64,000 nucleotides of DNA from Bog-159 sp963843255 (lineage in GTDB: Bacteria > Acidobacteriota > Terriglobia > Bryobacterales > Bryobacteraceae): NCBI GenBank assembly GCA_963843255.1, contig CAWJJQ010000009.1, forward strand, positions 992,001 to 1,056,000, read 5' to 3'. Positions 34,060-43,800 of this stretch are shown here, piece by piece. The notes beneath the pieces were generated by a model. The model worked only from the letters and a program-made list of their open reading frames with translations, did no database searches and was not told where the DNA came from. Positions within the stretch are counted from its first letter, which is position 1, and every line of letters starts with the position of its first letter. A program made the position numbers and the translations under genes.

Positions 34060-34435
34060 TGTTACGCGATGACGATCCTTTCGGCCTCCGCGTTCGTTTC
34101 CTGCTGCTGCTCGGCGTGCAGGGCGTGGTATTGCAACTGTTGCCGCATCACTTGTTCTAGCGCTGGTCGAGCCTGATTCAGACGCACGGTGGAGCAGTCC
34201 GGCATCGCGCCCGCGCGGCCCGGTGATGCCCTGGATCCCGATCGCCAGGGCGACACCGAGGGGCCCGAGCAGACCGCGCTGAGCATTCCGCTGATCCTGC
34301 TTTTCTTCCGGATCATCGGGCTGCGGGTCTCGGTTTTCGATCCCTATCGAGCTGCCCAACTGGCTCTTCCGTTTGACCGATCCCTTCAGTCGTGCGGACT
34401 ATCTGGCGGCTTCGCGACGCCGTTCACCTGGGGCT
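34060..34435 (+). pseudogene. Decayed remnant of a membrane protein
   Basis: In the 531-bp spacer 34032-34562 no intact gene is found, but the plus strand shows protein-like pieces in different frames: RVRFLLLLGVQGVVLQLLPHH near 34080-34160, LSIPLILLFFRIIGLRVS near 34281-34335, and then FSIPIELPNWLFRLTDPFSR then ADYLAA in the next frame from about 34334 to 34415. The last piece resembles part of an acidobacterial membrane-protein family, recognised from memory and not by search. Stops and frame changes indicate decay. Confidence 0.45.
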
Positions 34436-34562
34436 GCTGATCATTGCGTTCGGAGATGGTCACGGATTTGGAACGAACAGCCCGAGCCGGCAGTTTCCAT
34501 TTCGCGTGTAAGAAATCCGTGTGGCCGTCGACTACCTTAGTTGAGAGAGAAAGCTCCGGCGA

Positions 34563-35096
34563 ATGACGGCGCAAATGTCCACTCAGGACGGTCTTTACCG
34601 GGAAGCGGCCGAGACCTACGGCGCGGCCCTGGAGCGGCTGGCGCGGGCCTATGAAGCCGATCCCGAGGTGCGGCGCGATCTGCTGCAAGATATCCACATC
34701 GCGCTGTGGCGCAGCTTCGCGGGCTTCAATGGACGCTGCTCGCTGCGCACGTGGGTCTATCGCGTCGCGCACAACGCCGGCGCGTCGCACGTGATCCGGC
34801 AGCGCAGGGCGAAACCTGGCGCGCTGGTGGGGCTGGAGGAACTGGAGCAGATACCTGGCGGGAGCGGCGGCGCGGCCGAGGCGGATCGCAGCGTCCTGCT
34901 GGAGCGGTTGTTGGAATTGATCCAGCGGCTGCAACCGCTGGAGCGGCAGGTGATCCTGTCTTATTTGGAAGGGCTGGATGCGGCGACCATCGGAGAGATT
35001 ACGGGCATTTCTCCGGGGAACGTGGCGACCAAGATCCACCGCATCAAACGCATTCTGGCCCGCTGGTTTCGTGAGGGAGAACGCGATGCCGGATGA
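34563..35096 (+). CDS. ECF-type RNA polymerase sigma factor
   Basis: A 177-residue sigma factor. Region 2 is at about residues 30-85 (RRDLLQDIHIALWRSF, LRTWVYRVAHNAGASHV) and region 4 at about 120-165 (LQPLERQVILSYLEGLDAATIGEITGIS, NVATKIHRIKRIL). It overlaps the next gene by 11 nt. Parallel to the sigma-membrane pair at 29227-30353, so these are probably paralogous modules. It seems to start the operon sigma-membrane protein-serine hydrolase. Confidence 0.9.
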   Translation: MTAQMSTQDGLYREAAETYGAALERLARAYEADPEVRRDLLQDIHIALWRSFAGFNGRCSLRTWVYRVAHNAGASHVIRQRRAKPGALVGLEELEQIPGGSGGAAEADRSVLLERLLELIQRLQPLERQVILSYLEGLDAATIGEITGISPGNVATKIHRIKRILARWFREGERDAG

Positions 35097-35697
35097 ACTT
35101 TCCCCAGGCAGCCCGCAAAGTATCTGGCAGAGCCAGAAAGAGGAGGGTATCCGTATGTCAGTCGAGGACATTCGCCGGAAAGCGGGCAAGTTCCACAACA
35201 GGATTCTGTGGCGCAACGTACGCGAGTATGCGGCGGCCGTGCTGGTGGCGGTCTTCTTTGCATTCCAGTGGTGGCAGACTCCGGACTTCCTGACGCGCGC
35301 GGGCTTTGCGCTGATCATCGCGGGGATGGCGTACCTGGTATGGCACCTGCACCGGCAGGGCGCGGCGCGCGGCGTACCCGCGGAGATGGGGCTGTCGAGC
35401 GGCGTGGAGTTCTTCAAACGGGAGCTCGAAAGGCAGCGCGACCTGGTGGCTACCGTGTGGAGTTGGTACCTGGGTCCGATGATGCCAGGGTGGGTAGTGT
35501 TGATGGTCGCGATCGGCCGGCGGAACCCGGGCCATGTGCGGCACTTCCCGCTGTTCTTCGCGGTGTTCAACCTGGTGGCGGCAGCGTTCTTCGTGTTTGT
35601 AGGATGGCTGAACCAGCGGGCCGCCCGGAAGCTGCAGGGTAAGATCGACGAACTGGATGCGTTGGCGGGATCGCGCAGGGAGCAAGGAGAATCATAA
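35086..35697 (+). CDS. Sigma-linked membrane protein
   Basis: A 203-residue protein beginning with a soluble segment (SIWQSQKEEGIRMSVEDIRRKAGKF-like, ~10-35) and continuing with four hydrophobic helices (~45-65, 66-83, 122-140, 150-170). It starts inside the sigma gene and its TAA overlaps the ATG of the serine hydrolase. Topology and position resemble the protein at 29227-29793. Probably regulates or senses for the sigma factor; no known anti-sigma domain is seen. Confidence 0.75.
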   Translation: MPDELSPGSPQSIWQSQKEEGIRMSVEDIRRKAGKFHNRILWRNVREYAAAVLVAVFFAFQWWQTPDFLTRAGFALIIAGMAYLVWHLHRQGAARGVPAEMGLSSGVEFFKRELERQRDLVATVWSWYLGPMMPGWVVLMVAIGRRNPGHVRHFPLFFAVFNLVAAAFFVFVGWLNQRAARKLQGKIDELDALAGSRREQGES

Positions 35698-37112
35698 TGA
35701 GAAGGCTTGAATTCGCTCTTATTCTGGCGGCAATCATGTTGAACAACAGGGGCGCGGCGCAGACCACGTCGGAAGGGACGGCGCCAACGGACGCCGAGAT
35801 CCGTAAGATTCTGGTGGAGCGCATCGACGCTTTCCATCAAGGCGTAGGCATTGTGGTGGGGGTGGTGGAACGGCACGCGGATGGTTCGACCGGCCGGCGC
35901 GTAGTGGCGTATGGCAGCCTCGACAAGGGCGATACGCGGCCGCTGAACGGCGACACGGTTTTCGAGATCGGGTCGGCGACCAAGGTGTTCACATCGCTGG
36001 TGCTGGCGGACATGGTGGCGCGTGGCGAGGTGGCGCTGGCCGATCCGGTGGCGAAGTATCTGCCGGCCGAGGCCAAGATACCGGAGCGCGGAGGACGCGC
36101 CATCACGCTGGTGGACCTGTCGACGCACACGTCCGGGCTGCCGCGCATGCCATCCAACTTTCATCCGAAGGACGCGGGCAATCCTTACGCGGATTATACG
36201 GAGAAGCAGCTCTACGAATTCCTGGCGGGGTATCAACTGACGCGCGACATCGGCTCGCAGTTCGAGTATTCGAACCTGGGCGGCGGCCTGCTCGGGCAGG
36301 CGCTGGCGCACCGCGCGAAGGTGGACTACGAGGCGCTGGTGCACGCGCGCATCACCGGGCCGCTGGAGATGCGAAGCACGGCGATCACGCTGACGCCGGA
36401 GATGAAGGCGCGGCTGGCGGTGGGACACAACGACAAGCTGGCGGCTGTGCCCAACTGGGACCTGCCTACGCTGGCCGGCGCGGGCGCCCTGCGATCGACC
36501 GCTAACGACCTGCTGACATTCCTGGCGGCAAACCTGGGCTACGTCAAGTCGTCGCTGGCTCCGGCAATGGCCTCCATGCTGGCGACGCGCCGGCCGATGA
36601 ACGCCTCCGGCTCCGGCGAGATCGGCCTCGGATGGCTGATTATCAAGGCGTCCGGCAACGAGATCGTGTGGCACAACGGCGGCACAGGCGGCTACCGGTC
36701 GTTCATGGGCTACGAACCTAAGACCGGCGTGGGAGTGGTGGTGCTCTCGAATACGTTCACCGCCGCCGGCGTGGACGACATCGGGATGCACCTGCTGGAT
36801 GCGACACTGCCGTTGATGCCCGCGCCCAAGGAGCACAAGGAAGTCAGCGTGGACGCCAAGCTGTTCGATGGATATACGGGCAAGTTCCAACTGGCGCCGA
36901 ACTTCATCCTGACCATCACGCGCGAGGGCGACAAGCTGTTCGCGCAGGCCACGGGGCAGCCGAAGTTCCAGATCTTCGCGGAAGGCCCGCGGGATTTCTT
37001 CCTCAAGGTGGTAGATGCGCAGATCACGTTTGAGACGGACAGCGCGGGGCGCGCCAGCAGCCTGACGTTGCACCAGAACGGCGCGAACATGCCGGCCAAA
37101 CGGATCGAGTAA
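35697..37112 (+). CDS. Serine hydrolase of the beta-lactamase/penicillin-binding (class C, AmpC-like) family
   Basis: A 471-residue secreted protein (signal ~1-21). Active-site motifs are the SxxK serine (GSATKVF, about residue 94), YSN (FEYSNLGG) and the HNGGTGG triad, which replaces KTG. The last ~100 residues form a separate beta domain (YTGKFQLAPNFILTITREGDKLFAQATGQ), as in many class C-like esterases/D-amino peptidases. Third gene of the sigma-membrane-hydrolase operon, with its start overlapping the previous stop. Not evidence of antibiotic resistance by itself. Confidence 0.9.
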   Translation: MRRLEFALILAAIMLNNRGAAQTTSEGTAPTDAEIRKILVERIDAFHQGVGIVVGVVERHADGSTGRRVVAYGSLDKGDTRPLNGDTVFEIGSATKVFTSLVLADMVARGEVALADPVAKYLPAEAKIPERGGRAITLVDLSTHTSGLPRMPSNFHPKDAGNPYADYTEKQLYEFLAGYQLTRDIGSQFEYSNLGGGLLGQALAHRAKVDYEALVHARITGPLEMRSTAITLTPEMKARLAVGHNDKLAAVPNWDLPTLAGAGALRSTANDLLTFLAANLGYVKSSLAPAMASMLATRRPMNASGSGEIGLGWLIIKASGNEIVWHNGGTGGYRSFMGYEPKTGVGVVVLSNTFTAAGVDDIGMHLLDATLPLMPAPKEHKEVSVDAKLFDGYTGKFQLAPNFILTITREGDKLFAQATGQPKFQIFAEGPRDFFLKVVDAQITFETDSAGRASSLTLHQNGANMPAKRIE

Positions 37113-37178
37113 GGCAGTTGGCGCTGCGGCACGCGTATCCGCTAACATAGAAGGGTACCTCTCGCCCGAAGCGCCCAA

Positions 37179-38976
37179 ATGCCAAACAGCACACCCTCGA
37201 TTCGTAATATCGCCATCATCGCCCACGTGGATCATGGCAAGACCACGCTGGTGGATGCCATGCTCAACCAGAGCGGCATCTTTCGCGAGAACGAGGTGCA
37301 CGTCGAACGGGTGATGGATTCGAACGCGCTGGAGCGCGAGCGCGGCATCACCATTCTGGCCAAGATCACCGGCATCCGCTACCAGGGCGTGAAGATCAAT
37401 ATCGTGGACACGCCGGGCCACAGCGATTTCGGCGGCGAGGTGGAGCGCGCGCTGAAGATCGTGGACGGCGTGATGCTGCTGGTGGACGCCGAGCGAAGGT
37501 CCGCTGCCGCAGACGCGCTACGTGCTGTCGAAGGCGCTGGAGGCGAAGCTGCCGCCGATCGTGGTGATCAACAAGATCGACCGGCCGGACGCGCGCGTGC
37601 CGGAGGTGCTGAACGAGATCTACGATCTGTTCATCGATCTGGACGCGACGGAGGACCAGCTCGATTTCCCGGTGCTGTACACGGTGGCCAAGACGGGCGT
37701 GGCGAAGACCTCGATGGAGGATACGTCCGGCAATCTGAAGCCGCTGTTCGACGCCATCCTGAAGCACATTCCGGAGCCGGCGGGCGATCCGGACGGCGTG
37801 CTGCAGATGCTGGTGGCGAACCTGGATTACAGCGACTACCTGGGGCGGCTGGCGATCGGACGCGTGTTCGAGGGCACGCTGCACTTCGGCGACACGGTGT
37901 CGATCTGCAAGCTGGATGGGTCGCAGCACAACACCCGCATCACCAAGCTGTACTCGTTCGAAGGCTTGAAGCGGGTGGACGAGACGGTGGGGCGGCCCGG
38001 CGACCTCCTGGCGATCGCGGGCGTGGAAGGCATCACCATCGGCGAGACGGTTACCAGCGCGGAGGATCCGCGGCCGCTGCCGCAGGTGCAGATCGACGAG
38101 CCGACCATCGCCATGACGTTCACCATCAACACGTCGCCGTTCGTAGGGCGGGAAGGCACGTACGTGACGTCGCGGAACCTGCGCGAGCGGCTGGACAAGG
38201 AACTGCTGACCAACGTGTCGATCCGGGTGGAGGAGATGGGCCACGACACGTTCAAGGTGATGGGGCGGGGCGAATTGCAACTGGCGATCCTGATCGAGAT
38301 GATGCGGCGGGAGGGATACGAGCTGATGGTGGGGAAGCCGGAGATCCTGACGCGCTCGATCAACGGGAGGGTGCACGAGCCGGTGGAACTGCTGGTGATG
38401 GACGTGCCGGAATCGTTCCTGGGGGTGGTGATCGAGAAGCTGGGCATACGCAAGGGCAAGATGGCCAAGATGGTGAATCACGGGTCGGGGCGCGTGCGGC
38501 TGGAGTTCGAGATCCCGTCGCGGGGGCTGATCGGGCTGCGCAGCGAGATCCTGACGGACACGCGCGGGACGGCGATTATGAACTCGCTGTTTCATGGCTA
38601 CATCGAATGGCAAGGCGATATTCCTTCCCGCCCGACGGGGTCGCTGGTGGCGGACCGCGCGGGCAAATCGACCGGGTATGCGATCTTCAACCTGCAGGAG
38701 CGCGGCGAGATCTTCGTGAGCCCGGGCTTAGAGATCTACGAAGGCATGATCGTGGGCGAGAACGCGCGCACGGCCGACCTTGACGTGAACATCGTGAAGG
38801 AGAAGAAGCTGACGAACATGCGGGCGTCCACGGCGGATGAGGCCATCCGGCTGGTGCCGCCGCGGATACTGAACCTGGAGCAGGCGATCGAGTTCATCCG
38901 CGACGATGAGTTCGTGGAGGTGACTCCGGTGTCGATACGGTTGCGGAAGAAGGTGTTGAAGTCGAACCAGCGGTAG
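37179..38976 (+). CDS. typA: Translational GTPase TypA/BipA, interrupted by a frameshift
   Basis: The frame from 37179 encodes the G-domain start (IAIIAHVDHGKTTLVD, VDTPGHSDFGGE, GVMLLVDA), then breaks at about 37488-37497. The next frame continues EGPLPQTRYVLSKALEAKLP, NKIDRPDARV and the rest of TypA to 38976. One extra base near GCCGAGCGAAGG explains it; the corrected protein is about 598 residues, the family's length, and otherwise intact. TypA is a ribosome-associated GTPase for stress and 50S assembly. Because the break is a lone indel in an otherwise well-kept gene, an assembly error is likely. Confidence 0.85.
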
Positions 38977-39008
38977 GGGGCAGATTGACCGCTTCTTCCC
39001 GCAGCCTA

Positions 39009-39308
39009 TTACTGGTTCCAGGCCCTGATAAAATCCCGCGCCCCGTGAATTAGCGCCAGGACATGGACGTGATGCGCACTCACCATGTAAACCAATCGAT
39101 AGCTTCCTACCAGGAGCTCACGGATGTCGGGTCGCGCGAGTTCCGGCACCACAGGGCCGCGCTCGGGCGAAATGCGGAGTGACCGGGCTGCATCGCGCAA
39201 CTCGCGCACGAAGGCAGCCGCATAGTATCGCGAATCCCTCGCGATGTAGGCCGCGGCCTCGTCTCGATCGGATGAGGCCGCCTCAGTCCAGACTACGCGC
39301 CTAACCAC
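39009..39308 (-). CDS. ParE/RelE-family toxin
   Basis: A 99-residue toxin of the ParE/RelE superfamily: WTEAASSDRDEAAAYIAR (helical N-part), ISPERGPVVPEL, IRELLVGSYRLVYMV and VHVLALIHGARDF. The strands with R...YRLVY are the family core. It overlaps the antitoxin gene by 16 nt. ParE-type toxins poison gyrase, RelE types cleave mRNA; the sequence does not decide between them. Confidence 0.85.
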   Translation of the reverse strand: MVRRVVWTEAASSDRDEAAAYIARDSRYYAAAFVRELRDAARSLRISPERGPVVPELARPDIRELLVGSYRLVYMVSAHHVHVLALIHGARDFIRAWNQ

Positions 39309-39481
39309 TTCTCCATTCTGCGCTGGGTCTCTTCCTCGGAAAGCACGCGTCCCTCCTCAACATCTTTGAGCCCGCGCCCGATCTTCTCTCTCACATAGAT
39401 GTGATACTGAATATCTTCGAACGTAGCGTCGTCGGGGAGCTGGTCGAGCAGCGAGAGCACCTCTTGTTTGGCTGTTGCCAT
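39293..39481 (-). CDS. Antitoxin of the ParE/RelE-type pair
   Basis: A 62-residue protein (MATAKQEVLSLLDQLPDDAT start). It has an HTH-free helical N-half (FEDIQYHIYVREKIGRGL) and a C-terminal tail (EEGRVLSEEETQRRMEKWL) like many antitoxins of this class. It starts 12 nt after the gltD stop on the same strand, so toxin and antitoxin may be read from the gltBD transcript or from a promoter inside gltD. The open frame extends upstream but without antitoxin character. Confidence 0.8.
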   Translation of the reverse strand: MATAKQEVLSLLDQLPDDATFEDIQYHIYVREKIGRGLKDVEEGRVLSEEETQRRMEKWLGA

Positions 39482-39492
39482 ATGTCTCCAGT

Positions 39493-40878
39493 TTAGGGCA
39501 GTTTGGTGGCGCCCATCAGGTATTGGTCGATGCCGCGGGCGGCTTGCCGGCCTTCGGCGATTGCCCAGACTACCAGGGACTGGCCGCGGCGCATGTCGCC
39601 GGCGGTGAAGACGCCGGGGACGGAGGTCATGTAGTGTTCGTTCGCCTGGACGTTGCCACGAGGGTCGAGCTTCACTCCTAGAGTGTCTAGGAGACCACTG
39701 CGAGTCGGCCCAAGGAAGCCCATGGCGAGGAGGACTAGGTCGGCGTCGAGGGTGAATTCGGTGCCGGGGACCGGCTCGAATTTCGGGGGCGCGCCGACGC
39801 GGGCGGCGTGGAGCTGCTTCACGTTGCCGAAACCGTCGCCGGTGAAGCGGGTGGTGGCGACGCTCCATTCGCGGATGCCGCCTTCTTCGTGCGAGCTTTC
39901 GGTGCGCAACTGCATGGGCCAGAGCGGCCAGGGGGTGGAAGGCGAACGCTCCAGCGGCGGCTGCGGCAGCAGCTCGAACTGGTGGACGGAGAGGGCCTTC
40001 TGACGGTGCGAGGTGCCCAGGCAATCTGCGCCGGTATCGCCGCCGCCGATGATGACGACGCGCTTGCCCGCCGCGGAGACGGGTGAGGAGCGGCCCAGGA
40101 ACTGCATGGCGAAGTGGATGCCGTTCAGTTCGCGGCCGGGCACGGGCAGGTCGCGGGGCTGTTCGGCGCCGCCGGAGAGCAGGATGGCGTCGTAATCGCG
40201 GCGCAGGTCTTCGACTGGAACATTGACGCCGATGTGCGCATTGGGCATGAACTCGACGCCTTCCGCGCGCATTTGTTCCAGGCGGCGGTCGACGATGCGC
40301 TTTTCCAGCTTGAAATTCGGAATGCCGTAGCGCAGCAGGCCGCCGATGCGGTCGTTCTTTTCAAAGACGGTTACGGCATGGCCGGCGCGGCGCAATTGCT
40401 GGGCGGCGGCGAGGCCGGCGGGTCCGGAACCGACGATGGCGACACGCTTGCCGGTGAACACCTGCGGCGGTTCGGGCTCGATCCAGCCTTCAGCGAAGGC
40501 GCGATCGATGATCATCTTTTCGATCTGCTTGATGGTGACGGGCGGCTCGTTGATGCCGAGCACGCAGGCGGCTTCGCAGGGCGCGGGGCAGATGCGGCCG
40601 GTGAACTCGGGAAAGTTGTTGGTGGAGTGCAGGACGCGGATGGCTTCGCGCCAGCGGCCGCGATAGACCAGGTCGTTCCAATCGGGAATGATGTTGGTGA
40701 GCGGGCAGCCGGTGTGGCAGAAGGGGACGCCGCAGTCCATGCAGCGCGCGCCTTGAGCGCGGATCTTTTCTTCGGGAAACTCTGCATAGATTTCCAGCCA
40801 GTCGTTGATGCGCTCGGTGGGCGGGCGGCGGGTTGGTAGTTCCCGCGTGTACTCTAGGAAGCCTGTGGTTTTACCCAT
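39493..40878 (-). CDS. gltD: Glutamate synthase small subunit (NADPH-dependent)
   Basis: A 461-residue flavoprotein with two iron-sulfur cysteine clusters at the N-terminus (RCMDCGVPFCHTGCPL, CPAPCEAAC), FAD site IVGSGPAGLAAAQ, NADPH site IIGGGDTGADC and the C-terminal VFTAGDMRRGQSLVV. It feeds electrons from NADPH to GltB for conversion of glutamine plus 2-oxoglutarate to two glutamates. Start overlaps the gltB stop by 8 nt. The gltB-gltD order is the usual GOGAT operon. Confidence 0.95.
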   Translation of the reverse strand: MGKTTGFLEYTRELPTRRPPTERINDWLEIYAEFPEEKIRAQGARCMDCGVPFCHTGCPLTNIIPDWNDLVYRGRWREAIRVLHSTNNFPEFTGRICPAPCEAACVLGINEPPVTIKQIEKMIIDRAFAEGWIEPEPPQVFTGKRVAIVGSGPAGLAAAQQLRRAGHAVTVFEKNDRIGGLLRYGIPNFKLEKRIVDRRLEQMRAEGVEFMPNAHIGVNVPVEDLRRDYDAILLSGGAEQPRDLPVPGRELNGIHFAMQFLGRSSPVSAAGKRVVIIGGGDTGADCLGTSHRQKALSVHQFELLPQPPLERSPSTPWPLWPMQLRTESSHEEGGIREWSVATTRFTGDGFGNVKQLHAARVGAPPKFEPVPGTEFTLDADLVLLAMGFLGPTRSGLLDTLGVKLDPRGNVQANEHYMTSVPGVFTAGDMRRGQSLVVWAIAEGRQAARGIDQYLMGATKLP

Positions 40879-43800
40879 GTAGCACCTTCGCGCGTGGCTG
40901 GTGGCTGGTGGCTGGTGGCTGGTGGTTTTGTTTGAGAACGCGCTTGTACTCGTGCGGGAACACCTTTATAAATTTGGGGAGCATGGTGGCCCAGTTTTCC
41001 AGGATCCACTTAGCTCTGGGGCTGGCGGTTAGTTGGACGTGGCGCTCGATTAGCTGGCGGAGGATTTGTTCGTCGCCGGAGATTGGTTCGAGGTCCACGG
41101 CGGCGGTGTTGCAGCGGCGTTCGGCGAAGTCGCCCTGTTCGTCTAAAACATACGCCAGGCCTCCGCTCATTCCGGCGGCGAAGTTGCGGCCGCATTTGCC
41201 TAGCACCACTACCAGGCCTTTGGTCATGTATTCGCAGCCGTGATCGCCGAGGCCTTCGACGACGGCGGTGGCTCCGGAGTTGCGCACGGCGAAGCGCTCG
41301 CCGGCCATGCCGTTGAAGTAAGCTTCGCCGCTGGTGGCGCCGTAGAGGACCACGTTGCCGATCAGGATATTTTCTTCGGGCAGGAAGGTGGAATCGCGCG
41401 GCGGATAGACCACGATGCGGCCGCCGGATAGGCCTTTGCCGACGTAATCGTTGGCATCGCCTTCAAGGGTGAGGCTCACGCCTTTGGCCAGGAATGCGCC
41501 AAAGCTTTGGCCGGCGGAGCCGGTGAATTCGAAGCGGATGGTATCGTCGGGCAGGCCGGCGGAGCCGTAGCGGCGGGCAATTTCGCCGCTGAGCATGGCG
41601 CCCACGGTGCGGTGCACGTTGCGGATGGGCAGCTTGATGCGGATCATGCCTTGATTTTCGAGGGCATCGCTGGCATGCTCGATCAGCTTATAGTCGAGCG
41701 CCTGGTGCAGGCCGTGATCCTGCGACTGGATGCAGCGGCGGGCGATGCGGGCTGGCACGGGCGGGCTATGCAGGATGGCGGAGAAATCGAGACCCTTGGC
41801 TTTCCAATGATCCACCGCCTGGCGCGGATCGAGCATGTCGACGCGGCCGACCATTTCGTCGAATTTGCGGAAGCCAAGCTGGGCCATGTACTGGCGGACC
41901 TGCTCGGCGATGAAGAAGAAGAAATTGATGACGTGTTCGGGCTGGCCCTGGAACTTGGCGCGCAGGGCGGGATCCTGGGTGGCGATGCCCACGGGGCAGG
42001 TGTTCAGGTGGCACTTGCGCATCATGATGCAGCCCATGGCGACCAGCGGGGTGGTGGCGAAGCCGAACTCTTCGGCGCCCAGGAGCGCGGCGATGGTGAC
42101 GTCGCGGCCGGTTTGCAGTTTGCCGTCGGTTTGGACGCGGATGCGGCCGCGCAGATCGTTCATCACCAGCACCTGCTGGGTTTCGGCGAGGCCCAGCTCC
42201 CAGGGGATGCCGGCATGCTTGATGGAGCTGAGCGGGGATGCGCCGGTGCCGCCGGAATCGCCGCTGATGAGGACCACGTCGGCATGGGCTTTGGAAACGC
42301 CCGCGGCCACGGTGCCGACGCCGACTTCGGCCACCAGCTTGACGGAGATGCGGGCGCGCGGATTGGCGTTCTTCAGATCGTAGATGAGCTGGGCGAGATC
42401 TTCGATGGAGTAGATATCGTGATGCGGCGGGGGAGAGATCAAGCCCACGCCGGGGATGGAGTGGCGGACGCGGGCAATGACGTCGTCGACTTTGTGGCCG
42501 GGAAGCTGGCCGCCCTCGCCGGGCTTGGCGCCCTGCGCCATTTTGATCTGTAGCTCGTCGGCATTGACCAGGTAATTGGTGGTGACGCCGAAGCGGCGCG
42601 GAAGCCACCTGCTTGATGGCGCTGCGGCGCCAGTCGCCATTGGGATCGCGCTCGAAGCGGGCTTCATCCTCGCCGCCCTCGCCGGTATTGGACTTGCCGC
42701 CGATGCGATTCATGGCGATGGCCAGGGTCTCGTGGGCCTCCTTCGAGATGGAGCCGAAGGACATGGCGCCGGTGGCGAAGCGCTTGACGATTTCGGTGGC
42801 GGGCTCGACCTGTTCGAGCGGGACCGGGCGGGCGGACTTCTTGATTTCGAGCAGGCCGCGCAGGGTGCAGAGCTGGCGGTTCTGTTTATCGATCAGATCC
42901 GTGTATTCCTGGAATGTCTGCGGATTCCGCTGGCGGACGGCATGCTGGAGCTTGCTGATGGTGAGCGGGTTCAGCAGGTGATGCTCGCCGCGCACGCGGT
43001 ACTGATAATTGCCGCCCACGGGCAGTTCGGTGTCGTAGCCGGTGACGGGCTGGAAGGCGAGCGCGTGCTTCATCTGCGCTTCGCGGGCCAGCACATCGAG
43101 CCCGACGCCTTCGATGCGGGAGGCGGTGCCGGTGAAGTACTTCTCGATCAGAGCCTTGTTCAGGCCGATGGCTTCGAAGACCTGCGCGCCGCGATAGCTC
43201 TGCAGGGTGGAGATGCCCATTTTCGAGAAGGTCTTAAGCAGGCCTTTGTTGACGGCCTTCTTGAAATTGCTCAGTGCCTTTTCGAAAGTGAGGCCGTCGG
43301 GCAGATTGCCGCGCAGGGCCATGTCTTCCAGGGTTTCGATGGCCAGGTAAGGGTTCACGGCACTGGCGCCGTAACCGATCAGGAGGGCGAAGTGCATGAC
43401 CTCACGCGGCTCGCCGGATTCGATAATCAGGGCGACCTGGGTACGGGTTTTCTCGCGCACCAGGTGGTTATGGACGGCGGTGAGGGCGAGGAGGCTGGGG
43501 ATGGGAGCGTACTCTTCGTCGAGGCCGCGGTCGGAAAGGATCAGCAGCGAGTAGCCGGACTTGATGGCCAGCGAGGCGCGGCGGCAGAGCGAATCGAGGG
43601 CGCGCTCGAGGTCGAGGGCGCAATCTTCGGCGGCCTGGCCGGGGCGGGGATTGGCGGAGCTCACGGGGAAGAGGGTGGGCAGCGTGGTGGCGAGGAAATC
43701 GCCGTGGGAGACGCGGCGCAGCTTTTCGAGCGAGCGGTTGCTGAGGATGGGATGGGGCAGCTTGAGCGTGTGGCAGTGGCGCGGGGTCTCATCAAGAATA

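Noticed and set aside
35697..37112. Antibiotic-resistance beta-lactamase
   Set aside because: Motifs fit the broad class C-like serine hydrolases (HNGG instead of KTG), mostly peptidases or esterases.
34386..37421. 1011-residue minus-strand open frame
   Set aside because: Antisense to the sigma/membrane/serine-hydrolase operon, which has clear family motifs; an effect of high GC content.
37485..37500. Programmed frameshift in typA
   Set aside because: No slippery site or stimulatory structure is evident, and TypA is not known to use one; an indel is simpler.
37396..38613. 405-residue minus-strand open frame opposite typA
   Set aside because: Arg/His-rich shadow without motifs.
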